Source: Sulfuritalea sp. (lineage in GTDB: Bacteria; Pseudomonadota; Gammaproteobacteria; Burkholderiales; Rhodocyclaceae). Taken from it: a stretch of DNA of 64,000 nt. The stretch spans positions 19,907 to 83,906 of the forward strand of contig JAOTRV010000018.1 in NCBI GenBank assembly GCA_030247575.1, read 5' to 3'. The translations under genes and the position numbers were made by a program. Of this stretch, positions 18,056-27,719 are shown piece after piece; the stretch's first letter is position 1; every line of letters begins with the position of its first letter. The notes below the pieces were generated by a model. The model saw only the letters and a list, made by a program, of their open reading frames with translations. It ran no database searches and was not told the DNA's origin.

Positions 18056-18508
18056 ATGCGTATAACTCGCCGCCTCGAATTCGATGCGGGCCACCGGATT
18101 CCGAATCATCTGAGCCAGTGCCGCCACCTGCACGGCCACCGCTACGCGCTTGAAATCACGCTCGGCGGCGGCGTCATCGACGCTGCGGGGCGACCGGACG
18201 ACGGCATGGTGATGGACTTCTCCGAGGTCAAGGCCATCGCCAAGCAGCACGTGGTCGATGCCTGGGACCATGCCTTTCTGGTCTGGCGCGGCGACGAAGC
18301 CATAGCGAACTTCCTTGCCGGACTGCCGGGACACAAGACGGTTGCGCTCGACGCCGTCCCGACCGCAGAAAACCTCGCACGCATCGCCTTCGCGATCCTC
18401 GACCCGCTGTACCGCGACAGCTACGGCAACCATCTGCACCTCGAACGAATCCGCCTCTACGAGACGCCCAACTGCTGGGCCGACGCGACACGCGAAGACC
18501 TCGCCTGA
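18056..18508 (+). CDS. queD: 6-carboxytetrahydropterin synthase (QueD family)
   Basis: The 150-aa protein has the PTPS/QueD fold markers. Zinc ligands are His13 (EFDAGHRI), His26 and His28 (CRHLHGHRY), with catalytic Cys22. DGMVMDFSEVKAIAK is near 60 and the later catalytic elements are WDHAF and HLHLERIRLYETP. QueD converts dihydroneopterin triphosphate to 6-carboxy-tetrahydropterin in queuosine/7-deazaguanine biosynthesis. The ATG at 18056 begins the family match (MRITRRLEFDAGH). A hairpin ATTCCGC-CAA-GCGGAAT at 18528-18544 follows the gene and may act as its terminator. Confidence 0.9.
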   Translation: MRITRRLEFDAGHRIPNHLSQCRHLHGHRYALEITLGGGVIDAAGRPDDGMVMDFSEVKAIAKQHVVDAWDHAFLVWRGDEAIANFLAGLPGHKTVALDAVPTAENLARIAFAILDPLYRDSYGNHLHLERIRLYETPNCWADATREDLA

Positions 18509-18580
18509 TCATTGAAGCCCGCCGCGCATTCCGCCAAGCGGAATCAATCGACGCAACCCAGGTTTCTCCGCAATTGCCAA

Positions 18581-18609
18581 TTGTCTCCCTGATATTCCAG
18601 TGCTATGGT
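18581..18609 (+). promoter_or_regulatory. Candidate sigma70 promoter for the acyl-CoA synthetase operon
   Basis: TTGTCT at 18581 and TATGGT at 18604 have 17-base spacing, 48 bases before the synthetase ATG, which has a GAGAGGAGAA ribosome site. Confidence 0.4.
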
Positions 18610-18656
18610 TGCCGTCGATTGGCGCACGACCAAGAACACAGAGAGGAGAACGACTA

Positions 18657-20279
<1,623 letters not shown>

Positions 20280-20280
20280 A

Positions 20281-20946
20281 TTGACTACATCGATCACCCT
20301 CTGCGGCTTTGCCGTCAGCAACTACTACAACAAGGTCAAGCTCTCCCTGCTGGAGAAGAACGTGCCCTTCACCGAAGCGGTGGTGTATCCGTCGCAAAAG
20401 GAAGAGATACTGGCCGAATCGCCGATGGGCAAGGTGCCCTTTCTGCGGACGCACAAGGGCGTGCTGAGCGAATCGCAGGTGCTCACCGAATTCATCGAGG
20501 ACAGTTGGCCCGAACCGCCGCTCTACCCGCGCGACACGTTCGATCGCGCCCGATGCCGCGAACTGATCGAGCACATCGAGCTGCATCTGGAGTTGCCGGC
20601 GCGCCGGCTGTATCTGGAGGCCTTCTTCGGCGGCACGGTATCAGACGAAGCCAAAAAGGAAGTCGCGCCGCTGCTCGAAAAAGGCCTCCGCAGCCTGGTC
20701 CGGCTGGCCCGCTTTTCGCCCTTCATCGCCGGTGACGCGTTCACCCACGCCGATTGCGCGGCCTGGGTGCATCTGCCCCTCGTCAGTCAGACCACGCGCA
20801 AGATCTACGAGCGTGATTTCGTCGATGAGTTTCTGCCCCGGGCCAAGGCCTACCTCAAGCTGATCAGCGAACGGCCCCATGCGCAGAAGGTCAATGCCGA
20901 CCGCAAGGCGGCCATGGAAGCCTACATGTCGCGGCCGAAGAAATGA
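20281..20946 (+). CDS. Glutathione S-transferase family protein
   Basis: The 221-aa protein has the thioredoxin-like N-terminal domain (GFAVSNYYNKVKLSLLEKNV, then ESPMGKVPFLRTHKGVLSES with the cis-Pro VPF and glutathione-binding ES) and an all-helical C-terminal domain. The best start is a TTG at 20281, one base after the synthetase stop, with GGAG six bases upstream; ATG codons nearby are out of frame. Its stop overlaps the crotonase ATG (ATGA). It probably conjugates or isomerises a CoA-pathway intermediate or protects the cell from electrophiles; the substrate is unknown. Confidence 0.87.
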   Translation: MTTSITLCGFAVSNYYNKVKLSLLEKNVPFTEAVVYPSQKEEILAESPMGKVPFLRTHKGVLSESQVLTEFIEDSWPEPPLYPRDTFDRARCRELIEHIELHLELPARRLYLEAFFGGTVSDEAKKEVAPLLEKGLRSLVRLARFSPFIAGDAFTHADCAAWVHLPLVSQTTRKIYERDFVDEFLPRAKAYLKLISERPHAQKVNADRKAAMEAYMSRPKK

Positions 20947-21713
20947 GCGATGCCGTCCGCACCGGACTCGCCGATGGCGTGTTCCGGATCGAAATGGCGC
21001 GGCCGGAGAAAAAGAACGCGCTCACCGGCGCAATGTACCAGGCGATGGCCGATGCGCTGGCCGCCGCAGAAGCCGACCCCGCCGTGCTGGTGATCCTGAT
21101 TTCCGGCGCCGGCGGCAGCTTCACCGCCGGAAACGATCTGCACGACTTCCTGGAAAAGCCGCCTCTGGACGAAAGCGCTCCGGTTTTCCGCTTCATCAGG
21201 AGCTTCGCCAATTTGCAGAAGCCATTCGTCGCCGCCGTCGAAGGCGTTGCCGTAGGCGTCGGCACCACCATGCTGCTGCACTGCGACCTGGTGTATGCAG
21301 GGTCCGGCGCGCGCTTCGCCTTGCCCTTCGCCAATCTGGGCCTGACGCCGGAAGCCGCGTCGAGCCTGCTGCTGCCCCTGTGTGCGGGCCACGCCCGGGC
21401 CGCGGAGATGCTGATGCTGGGGGAAGCCTTCTCGGCGCAGCGCGCACTGGAAGTCGGCATCGTCAATGCGGTGCTGCCCGACGGGCAAGTGCTCGACCAT
21501 GCGCTCGAGCGCTGCCGAAAACTGGCCGCGCAACCCGCCGCATCGCTACGCCTCACCAAGCAATTGATGAAACGCGCGCAGCAGGCCTTGATCGACGACA
21601 CCATGAACTTCGAAGCCGACGTGTTCAAGCAGCGCCTGGTCGCTCCCGAAGCCAAGGAGGCCTTCGCCGCATTCTTCGAAAAGCGCAAGCCCGATTTCTC
21701 GAAGTTCAACTAG
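20943..21713 (+). CDS. Enoyl-CoA hydratase/isomerase (crotonase) family protein
   Basis: The 256-aa crotonase-fold protein has RPEKKNALTGAMYQAMADAL (about 19-38), the oxyanion-hole segment GGSFTAGNDLHDFL (about 58) and KPFVAAVEGVAVGVGTTMLL (about 94-113). The GNDL form and the Ala/Pro pair LTPEAASSLLL, rather than a Glu at the hydratase position, point to an isomerase-like member (PaaG/PMI type) more than a classical hydratase. It is the third gene of the acyl-CoA synthetase operon, translationally coupled to the GST gene. Confidence 0.9.
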   Translation: MSDAVRTGLADGVFRIEMARPEKKNALTGAMYQAMADALAAAEADPAVLVILISGAGGSFTAGNDLHDFLEKPPLDESAPVFRFIRSFANLQKPFVAAVEGVAVGVGTTMLLHCDLVYAGSGARFALPFANLGLTPEAASSLLLPLCAGHARAAEMLMLGEAFSAQRALEVGIVNAVLPDGQVLDHALERCRKLAAQPAASLRLTKQLMKRAQQALIDDTMNFEADVFKQRLVAPEAKEAFAAFFEKRKPDFSKFN

Positions 21714-21758
21714 CGTCGAAGGAAGGGGCGGGCAGGCTGATAGAATTCGGCTCCCGAT

Positions 21759-21848
21759 GGAAGCGTGGCAGAGCGGTTGAATGCACCGGTCTTGAAAACC
21801 GGCAACGTCGCAAGGCGTTCGTGAGTTCGAATCTCACCGCTTCCGCCA
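21759..21848 (+). tRNA. tRNA-Ser (anticodon TGA)
   Basis: A 90-nt class II tRNA with acceptor GGAAGCG/CGCTTCC, anticodon stem CCGGT/ACCGG around CTTGAAA (anticodon TGA, codon UCA), a long variable arm (CAACGTCGCAAGGCGTTC) and encoded CCA. Confidence 0.95.
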
Positions 21849-21865
21849 AATGACGTCGGCGCGAA

Positions 21866-22297
21866 TTACTTCAGCATCCACTCGTCGCCGCACTTGCGGC
21901 ATTTCGCCCGCAGCCAGACCCCGCCACCGTGATTTTCCAGCGCAGGGTCGCCGCCGTCCGGCAATGGTGCGGGCCCCGAGGACTGCACTTTGAACTTGCC
22001 ATAGGCCTGGCAGCCTGGGCACACAGCCTGCTCGCCGAGGCGCTCGGCGACTTCCATCAGCAAGTGATAGCGCTTCCAGCTGTACAGGGTGACCGCCAGG
22101 CCGCCCAATATCAGCAAGGCCCCGGACATGCGCGACGCGAAACCCGCTCCGGCCACCTCAATCCCGCTGACAAGGACGATGACGCCGAGGAACCAGATCA
22201 CCAGCCAGGCGTGGCATTCGATCAGCTGACGCTCGTACCAGCGCCGAAAGCCGTCTGTCCGGATGCGATCGAGGGAAGCCACGACATCTCCTGCCAT
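21866..22297 (-). CDS. Small membrane protein with C-terminal zinc ribbon
   Basis: The 143-aa protein has two predicted membrane helices (about 29-47, WLVIWFLGVIVLVSGIEV; about 56-72, SGALLILGGLAVTLYS). A cytoplasmic tail carries CPGC (about 93) and CRKC (about 133), a likely four-Cys zinc ribbon. I recognise no named family or function. It stands alone between tRNA-Ser and the BI-1 gene, which is divergent. The 218 bases upstream hold both promoters; a TATAAT at 22414 may serve the divergent gene, though I see no good -35. Confidence 0.65.
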   Translation of the reverse strand: MAGDVVASLDRIRTDGFRRWYERQLIECHAWLVIWFLGVIVLVSGIEVAGAGFASRMSGALLILGGLAVTLYSWKRYHLLMEVAERLGEQAVCPGCQAYGKFKVQSSGPAPLPDGGDPALENHGGGVWLRAKCRKCGDEWMLK

Positions 22298-22515
22298 TCC
22301 TATGGAATCAGCTTAGACTCACCCCGGCGCGCACGCAACCGCTTTGGCCAAGCGGCCATTCCGTATCCGCCGGACGGCCGAAGCAACCGGGCCGGCCGGC
22401 GATGTTTCGCCGCTATAATCTTTCGCACATTTGGATGCCCGCGCGCGTCGGGAACTCAACGACCCGCCGGCTGTCGAACGCATCGGACTCATCTCACAGG
22501 AGGGCTTCAAAGACC

Positions 22516-23208
22516 ATGGAAAACGTCCATACCTATCCGCAAACTGCGACGCAGGACATTGCCCGAAAGCAGAATCGCGTCCTGCGCAATACCTATGCCC
22601 TGCTCGCGCTGTCGATGGCACCGACGGTTGCCGGTGCGTTGATCGGTGTGCAGTTGAAATTTTCGTTCCTGGCCGGCAGTCCGTTCATTGCGTTCCTGCT
22701 GTTCCTCGGCGTGGCATGGGGCTTCATGTGGGGTATCGAGCGCACCAAGAACAGCGGCATGGGCGTGGCCCTGCTGCTCGGCTTCACCTTCTTCATGGGC
22801 TTGATGCTCTCGCGCATACTGCAGGCGGCCCTGGGCTTCGCCAACGGCGGCACCCTGATCGCAATGGCGGCCGGCGGGACGGGGGCCATCTTTGTCTCGC
22901 TGGCCGGCGTCGCCTCGACCACCAAGCGGGATTTCTCCAACATCGGCAAGTTTCTCTTTGCCGGCGTGATCCTGCTGCTGGTGGCGATGGTCGCCAACAT
23001 CTTCTTCCAGATCCCCGCCCTGGCGCTGGCGATCTCCGCCATCGGCGTCGTGCTCTTCTCCGCTTACATCCTTTACGACATCAACCGCATCGTGCAAGGC
23101 GGCGAGGATAACTACATCACGGCCGCGCTGGCCGTCTATCTGGATATCTATAACGTCTTCGTCAGCCTGCTGAACCTGCTGCTGATGCTGACCGGCGAGC
23201 GCGACTGA
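22516..23208 (+). CDS. Bax inhibitor-1 / YccA family membrane protein
   Basis: The 230-aa protein has seven hydrophobic helices typical of the BI-1/YccA/YbhL (TMBIM) family. It ends with LSAYILYDINRI-like FSAYILYDINRIVQGG and YITAALAVYLDIYNVFVSLL, where the conserved Asp residues of the family lie. E. coli YccA modulates FtsH proteolysis and other members act as pH-sensitive calcium leaks; which applies here is unknown. The start at 22516 follows an AGGAGG-like site. A strong terminator follows the gene. Confidence 0.92.
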   Translation: MENVHTYPQTATQDIARKQNRVLRNTYALLALSMAPTVAGALIGVQLKFSFLAGSPFIAFLLFLGVAWGFMWGIERTKNSGMGVALLLGFTFFMGLMLSRILQAALGFANGGTLIAMAAGGTGAIFVSLAGVASTTKRDFSNIGKFLFAGVILLLVAMVANIFFQIPALALAISAIGVVLFSAYILYDINRIVQGGEDNYITAALAVYLDIYNVFVSLLNLLLMLTGERD

Positions 23209-23255
23209 CGCCGGCACAAGCAAGAGTCGACGCCGGCGGTACGGCGACCAGACAA

Positions 23256-23281
23256 AAAACGGCGACTTCGGTCGCCGTTTT
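23256..23281. terminator. Strong bidirectional terminator (BI-1 gene / rlmD)
   Basis: A perfect 11-bp stem AAAACGGCGAC / GTCGCCGTTTT closes on a TTCG tetraloop, with A and T runs on both sides. It lies between the convergent BI-1 and rlmD genes. Confidence 0.92.
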
Positions 23282-23337
23282 CCATTATGTCCTCGCGCTT
23301 CGCCGGAACGGCATCCCCGGCGGGATTCAGCGGTCAT

Positions 23338-24636
23338 TCACCTTTCGAACAGGGCGATCGATTCGAGATGCGAGGTATGCGGAAACATGTTGGCGATGCC
23401 GGCCCCGGACAAGCGGTAGCCTTTTTCATGCACCAGCACCGCCGCGTCACGGGCGAGGGTCGCCGGGCTGCATGAGACGTACACGATGCGCTGCGGCGCT
23501 CCTTCGGCCGGCAAGGCCTTGACCACGGCTATCGCACCTTCGCGCGGCGGGTCGATCAGCAACTTGTCGAAGCTTCCCATGGCGGCGAAGCTCTCCCCGG
23601 TCGCCTCGAAGAGATTGGCGACGGCGAACTCACACCGCCCCGCCAATCCGTTGTGCGCGGCGTTTTCCTGCGCGCGCCTGACCAGGGCGGCGCTGCCCTC
23701 GACGCCGAGCACGCGCGCCCCGAGCCGCGCGATCGGCAGGGCGAAATTGCCGAGGCCGCAAAACAGGTCGGCGATCCGCTCGCCGGCCTGCGGTTTGAGC
23801 AGTGCCATGGCGCGGCGCACCAGCATGCGATTGACGCCATTGTTGACCTGGGTAAATTCGGTCGGATGGAACAGGAGTTCGAGGCCGAAATCCGGCAGCT
23901 CGTAGCTCGGCATGGGCGCATCGGCCGGATGAAGCAGGGCTACGGTATCCAGCCCGCCGGACTGCAAATACCAGATGATTCCGCGCGCATCGGCAAACTG
24001 CCGCAGGCGATCCAGATCGTCATGCGTCAATGGCTGCAGATGACGCAGCAACAACACCGTCCGCGGACCGCCCACCGCGACCTCGATCTGCGGCATCCGA
24101 TCCGGCTGCGACATGCCTTCGACCAGGATCTTGAGTGCCGGTATCAGCGCCGACACATGCGGCGGCAGCACGGCGCAGGAATCCATCACCGCCACATAGC
24201 TGCTGTGCTTTTCGCGAAAGCCGATCAGCGCGCCGCCTTTGCTCGCCACGTAGCGCACCGATAGGCGAGCACGCAGCCGATAGCCCCATGGAGTGCCGGC
24301 GATGGGCGGGAAAAGCTGTTCGGGCCTGAGCCTGCCGACGTGCCACAAGGCATCTTCGAGCACGCGCTGCTTGGCGGCGGTCTGTCCGGGAAGATTGAGG
24401 TGCTGCATCGAACAACCGCCACAGGTGCCGAAATGCGGACAGGGCGGTGCAACCCGCTGGCTCGAAGCGGTCAGCACACGCAGGGCCCGGGCCTTTTCGT
24501 AGCTCGGTTTGCGGCGATAGCTCTCGTATTCGACCACTTCGCCGGGCAGCGAGCCTTCGATGAAAATCACCTTGCCGTCAACGTGCGCAACGCCGCGTCC
24601 TTCGTGATCCAGGGATTCGATATGTGCAAGCGGCAT
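23338..24636 (-). CDS. rlmD: 23S rRNA (uracil-1939-C5)-methyltransferase RlmD
   Basis: The 432-aa protein combines an N-terminal TRAM domain ([20 protein letters not shown]), a Cys cluster for a [4Fe-4S] centre (Cys66, Cys72, Cys75 in [10 protein letters not shown], plus a later Cys in DSCAVLPP) and a C-terminal SAM methyltransferase domain ([23 protein letters not shown], catalytic Cys in [12 protein letters not shown]). It methylates U1939 of 23S rRNA. Its motifs and length fit RlmD rather than TrmA or RlmC. It is divergent from the DUF7931-like gene. Confidence 0.95.
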   Translation of the reverse strand: MPLAHIESLDHEGRGVAHVDGKVIFIEGSLPGEVVEYESYRRKPSYEKARALRVLTASSQRVAPPCPHFGTCGGCSMQHLNLPGQTAAKQRVLEDALWHVGRLRPEQLFPPIAGTPWGYRLRARLSVRYVASKGGALIGFREKHSSYVAVMDSCAVLPPHVSALIPALKILVEGMSQPDRMPQIEVAVGGPRTVLLLRHLQPLTHDDLDRLRQFADARGIIWYLQSGGLDTVALLHPADAPMPSYELPDFGLELLFHPTEFTQVNNGVNRMLVRRAMALLKPQAGERIADLFCGLGNFALPIARLGARVLGVEGSAALVRRAQENAAHNGLAGRCEFAVANLFEATGESFAAMGSFDKLLIDPPREGAIAVVKALPAEGAPQRIVYVSCSPATLARDAAVLVHEKGYRLSGAGIANMFPHTSHLESIALFER

Positions 24637-24685
24637 GGCGAGTTTCAGGACCCGTTCGACAAAAGGGGCCGATTATAATCGGGCC

Positions 24686-24721
24686 ATGAAGCTCGGTCGC
24701 GTTGCCCATATCCAGCGATGA
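24686..24721 (+). other. 11-codon leader ORF overlapping the next gene
   Basis: ATG at 24686 opens an 11-codon frame (MKLGRVAHIQR) whose TGA overlaps the ATG of the following gene (ATGA). A TATAAT lies at 24674-24679, only a few bases upstream, so the ATG may be at or near the transcript 5' end. It could set translation of the next gene by coupling. Coding is uncertain. Confidence 0.3.
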
Positions 24722-25200
24722 GTACCGCCTACACGCTGCTTACCAGTGAAGCCGCATACCGTCAGGCCTGCGATACGGTGCTGTCCCTGGCCGAACGCGA
24801 GATTCTGATCTTCGATCGCGACCTTGCTGCGCTGCGGCTCGAGGAAAGGACGCGCCTTGAAGCACTGGCCGGCTTTTTGCGGGCGGACAGCCTGCGCAGA
24901 ATCCGCATGGTGTTGCACGATCCCGGGCCCTTGGAGCGCAATGCGCCGCGCCTGATGCAGGTCATCGTCCGGTTCTCGCAGGCGATCGAGGTGCGGCAGA
25001 GTCCGGACAATCTGCGCCAACTGGCGGACACGCATCTGCTGGCGGACGGACGGTACGCCGTGCGTCGTTTCCATGTCGATCAACCGCGCAGCGCCCTGAT
25101 CGTCGATGACCAAGCATACATTCAGCCATGGCACCAGCGCTTCGAGGAACTGTGGGATCTGTCCCTGCCCTGCCTGAGGTTCAACACGACCGGACTGTGA
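24718..25200 (+). CDS. DUF7931-like conserved hypothetical protein
   Basis: The 160-aa soluble protein contains SLAEREILIFDRDLAALRLE (about 22-41), RMVLHDPGPLERNAPRLMQV and HLLADGRYAVRRFHVDQPRS, ending with PWHQRFEELWDLSLP. The pattern (a short helix, then an Asp-containing strand) recalls phospholipase D-like folds without HKD motifs. Function is unknown. It is common as a lone gene beside rlmD-type genes in betaproteobacteria, as I recall, but I cannot check this here. No operon partner follows. Confidence 0.7.
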   Translation: MSTAYTLLTSEAAYRQACDTVLSLAEREILIFDRDLAALRLEERTRLEALAGFLRADSLRRIRMVLHDPGPLERNAPRLMQVIVRFSQAIEVRQSPDNLRQLADTHLLADGRYAVRRFHVDQPRSALIVDDQAYIQPWHQRFEELWDLSLPCLRFNTTGL

Positions 25201-25343
25201 GCAGCGACCACGGGCGCCGGTCAGCGTCCCGTGTTGCACCACGCATTATGGTTTGGCGTGATAAAATATTCAGTTGATCGAAATGGAAACGTTCCGATCA
25301 ACCAATTGGCCATGTACCTCCATAACGTTAAGGATCTCCTCAA

Positions 25344-25676
25344 ATGAAGCAATCTCTCCTCGTAGTCGCCCTCCTCGCCCTGGCTGTGTCCGCCTGTGGC
25401 AAGACCGAAGCCCCCGCCCCGGCACCCGCTCCGGCACCCGCTCCCGCTCCGGCCGCTGCTCCGGCTCCGGCCGCTGCTCCGGCTCCGGCCGCTGCTCCGG
25501 CTGCCGAAGCTCCGAAGGCTGCTGACGCCGCCGCTCCTGCTGCTGGCGCTGCCCCGGCTGCCGCTCCTGCTGCTGGCGCTGCTCCGGCTGCCGCTGTTGC
25601 CGACAAAGCCAAGGAAGTCGCCGGCGCCGCCGCAAAGGGTGCTGTTGAAGGTGCCAAGGACGCAATGAAGAAGTAA
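25344..25676 (+). CDS. Small Ala/Pro-rich lipoprotein
   Basis: The 110-aa protein has a clear lipoprotein signal (MKQSLLVVALLALAVSAC, lipidated Cys18, next residue Gly). Residues 23-75 are almost pure Ala-Pro, encoded by tandem DNA repeats. The tail VADKAKEVAGAAAKGAVEGA is a helical repeat like those of small stress/LEA-like lipoproteins. It is probably an extended spacer anchored in a membrane, with function unknown. A strong terminator follows, so it is monocistronic; the 143 bases upstream include AAGGATCTCCTC as ribosome region. Confidence 0.8.
   Translation: MKQSLLVVALLALAVSACGKTEAPAPAPAPAPAPAPAAAPAPAAAPAPAAAPAAEAPKAADAAAPAAGAAPAAAPAAGAAPAAAVADKAKEVAGAAAKGAVEGAKDAMKK
25451..25590 (+). 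repeat. In-frame tandem repeats in the Ala/Pro lipoprotein gene
   Basis: An 18-bp unit (GGCCGCTGCTCCGGCTCC) occurs almost three times at 25451-25503. A 30-bp unit occurs twice at 25531-25560 and 25561-25590 with one mismatch. Both are multiples of three, so copy changes keep the frame. Confidence 0.85.
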
Positions 25677-25700
25677 TTCTTCACCTGCCTTCGGGCAAGA

Positions 25701-25728
25701 AAAAGCCAGCCTTCGGGCTGGCTTTTTT
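25701..25728 (+). terminator. Terminator of the lipoprotein gene
   Basis: Stem AAAAGCCAGCC / GGCTGGCTTTT with TTCG loop is followed by a run of T (GCTTTTTTGTTTTT). It also faces the convergent MBL gene. Confidence 0.92.
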
Positions 25729-25767
25729 GTTTTTCGGCAGCGGGATTCCTGATCCTGCCTCGCGCGC

Positions 25768-26529
25768 TCAGAGGTCGCGCCAATCGAATCCTTCATTCTG
25801 GGTCGCGATGCCGATCCAGTCCGGCGCGCAATCCAGAGCAGCCGACAAGGCCTCCTGCGCCAGCGCGGGGCTGTTGTTCTCCTCCGACAAATGCGCAGCC
25901 ACCACGTGACGCAGGGGTGAACGGCTCAGCTGGGACAGCAGGGTCGCCGCCGCCGCATTGTCCAGATGGCCCCAAAGACCGCCGATGCGGCGCTTCAGAG
26001 CCTGCGGATAACTGCCGGCAGCCAGCATCCGCGCGTCGTGATTGCACTCCAGCACCATGGCATCGCAGGCATCGAGCATGGCCACCATATGCGGCGTGAC
26101 GTGGCCCGCATCCGTCAGCACGCCCAGCCGTCCGGCACCATCGGTGAGGACGAATTGCACGGGTTCACGGGCATCGTGCGGAACCGGAAACGGATGGACG
26201 CACACATCGCCGACTGAAAGCGACTGATGGCTGTCGATGAGAGTAACGCATGCATCGGCGCCATCGTCGCGGCAGGCGGCCAAGGTACCGTGGGTCAGCA
26301 GGACGGGCCAGCCAAATCGTCGTGCGCAGGCGAAGACGCCGCCAATGTGATCGGAGTGTTCATGCGTGACCAGTACGGCATCGATATCGCCGGCAGCCAA
26401 ACCCAGCCGCCCGAGCCGCCGCGACATTTCGCGCGGACCGAATCCGGCGTCGATCAACAGGCGGGTTTTCCCGGCCTCGACCACCAGGGCGTTGCCCCGG
26501 CTGCCGCTGCCGAGCGAAGCGAAACGCAC
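25768..26529 (-). CDS. MBL-fold metallo-hydrolase (YycJ/WalJ-like)
   Basis: The 253-aa metallo-beta-lactamase-fold protein begins MRFASLGSGSRGNALVVEAG. It has the dinuclear zinc motif THEHSDHIGG (about 55-64), further ligands PVPHDAREPVQF and LTDAGHVTP, and a late VVAAHLSEENNSP. The pattern matches the YycJ/WalJ subgroup of predicted nucleases or phosphodiesterases. It is the last gene of a dapA-bamC-MBL operon, 17 bases after bamC. The substrate is not known. Confidence 0.87.
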   Translation of the reverse strand: MRFASLGSGSRGNALVVEAGKTRLLIDAGFGPREMSRRLGRLGLAAGDIDAVLVTHEHSDHIGGVFACARRFGWPVLLTHGTLAACRDDGADACVTLIDSHQSLSVGDVCVHPFPVPHDAREPVQFVLTDGAGRLGVLTDAGHVTPHMVAMLDACDAMVLECNHDARMLAAGSYPQALKRRIGGLWGHLDNAAAATLLSQLSRSPLRHVVAAHLSEENNSPALAQEALSAALDCAPDWIGIATQNEGFDWRDL

Positions 26530-26546
26530 CTGGCCTGCTTCCGCGC

Positions 26547-27701
26547 TTACTTCAGCTGTTCGTGCAGGAGCCCGAGAATGCGCCTGGAGACGTCCGACCG
26601 ATCGACACCTCCCTCGCGGGTCAGTATCTGAACCGTGGTCGACTCGCCCGCCGTCTTGAGGTGGATCCGGTACTGGGCCTGAGCCGGCTTGTCCGCATCG
26701 CTGCCCTTCCAGAACATCAGCTTGGACAGCAAGCCCTTGTCGTCACTCGTCTTCTTACTGTCGAGTTCGGGATCGACGTAGCGCACGAAGTAGAGCCCCT
26801 GCGACCGGTCGCGGTCTTCCACGGTGAAACCGACGCGATCCAGCGCCAGGCCGACGCGACGCCAGGCCCGGTCGAAAGGCTCTTCCAGCAGCAGGGCTCC
26901 CGCGCCATTCTTCTCGCGGGAGAGTTTGGCGCGTTCCTGAGGCTGCTCGGCGGCGACCATGGTCTTGGCGCGCGACTCATCGACACCCAGACGGACCATC
27001 AGGCGCCGCAACATCTCGGCTTCGAGCTCCGGATCCGCCGGGCGTGGCTGCCATCTCGTTTCGCTCCTGCCTTCGCTGGCAAACACCTCGTACATGCCAC
27101 GATGGCTGATGTAGATTTCAACTGTGCCGGGTTCCGTGCCCTTCTCCAGACGAGTGCGGAACTTGTCGCGTTCCGCCGTCGAATAGAGGCTGTCGAAGAC
27201 TTTGCCTATGGTGCCGCGGATGATGTCCTGCGGAATCTTGGCCCGGTTTTCGGCCCAGTCGGTTTCCATGATTCCGGCCTCGGGCAGTTCCACATTCACC
27301 AGAAAGCCGAGTTCCTGCCAGAATTCCTTGACGCCGGGCCAGAGTTTGTCGGGCGAGCCGCCAACGACGAGCCAGCGTTGCGTGCCGGAACGCTCGATGC
27401 GCATCTTCTCGACCTGGGGCAGCACATCCTGCGCAGTCGTGGTGCGCGCCTGGCCGGCGCGCTCGCTGGAATACGCCGAGTATGTCGCGGAACCCTTGCT
27501 GGCGGAGACATCCGGCACGGCATAACGCTCGTCGCGGCTCTGCTGCGTCAGGTCGGGAGGAATCTCGAGCGGCGGCAGCTTGCTGGCTGACTTGTACTCG
27601 ATCTTCTTTGATTCCGGGAGGATGCTGCCGCTACAACCGGCAAGCACGCCGATCAACAGCACGGACACGAACCACGACACCGGCGGGAATGAATGATTCA
27701 T
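26547..27701 (-). CDS. bamC: Outer membrane assembly lipoprotein BamC
   Basis: The 384-aa lipoprotein has a signal ending LLIGVLAGC (lipidated Cys23). The unstructured BamC N-terminus follows (ESKKIEYKSASKLPPLEIPP, the segment that binds BamD), then two helix-grip domains (about 105-215 and 235-384). BamC is a nonessential part of the BAM complex that inserts beta-barrel proteins, which would include the TolC-like protein in this window. The dapA-bamC order is the conserved arrangement; dapA ends 18 bases upstream. Confidence 0.92.
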   Translation of the reverse strand: MNHSFPPVSWFVSVLLIGVLAGCSGSILPESKKIEYKSASKLPPLEIPPDLTQQSRDERYAVPDVSASKGSATYSAYSSERAGQARTTTAQDVLPQVEKMRIERSGTQRWLVVGGSPDKLWPGVKEFWQELGFLVNVELPEAGIMETDWAENRAKIPQDIIRGTIGKVFDSLYSTAERDKFRTRLEKGTEPGTVEIYISHRGMYEVFASEGRSETRWQPRPADPELEAEMLRRLMVRLGVDESRAKTMVAAEQPQERAKLSREKNGAGALLLEEPFDRAWRRVGLALDRVGFTVEDRDRSQGLYFVRYVDPELDSKKTSDDKGLLSKLMFWKGSDADKPAQAQYRIHLKTAGESTTVQILTREGGVDRSDVSRRILGLLHEQLK

Positions 27702-27719
27702 TGGTTGACGGCTTCCTGA

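Noticed and set aside
25451-25590. CRISPR-like array
   Set aside because: The repeats are short, contiguous and in frame within a lipoprotein gene, with no unique spacers. No CRISPR array was seen anywhere in the window.
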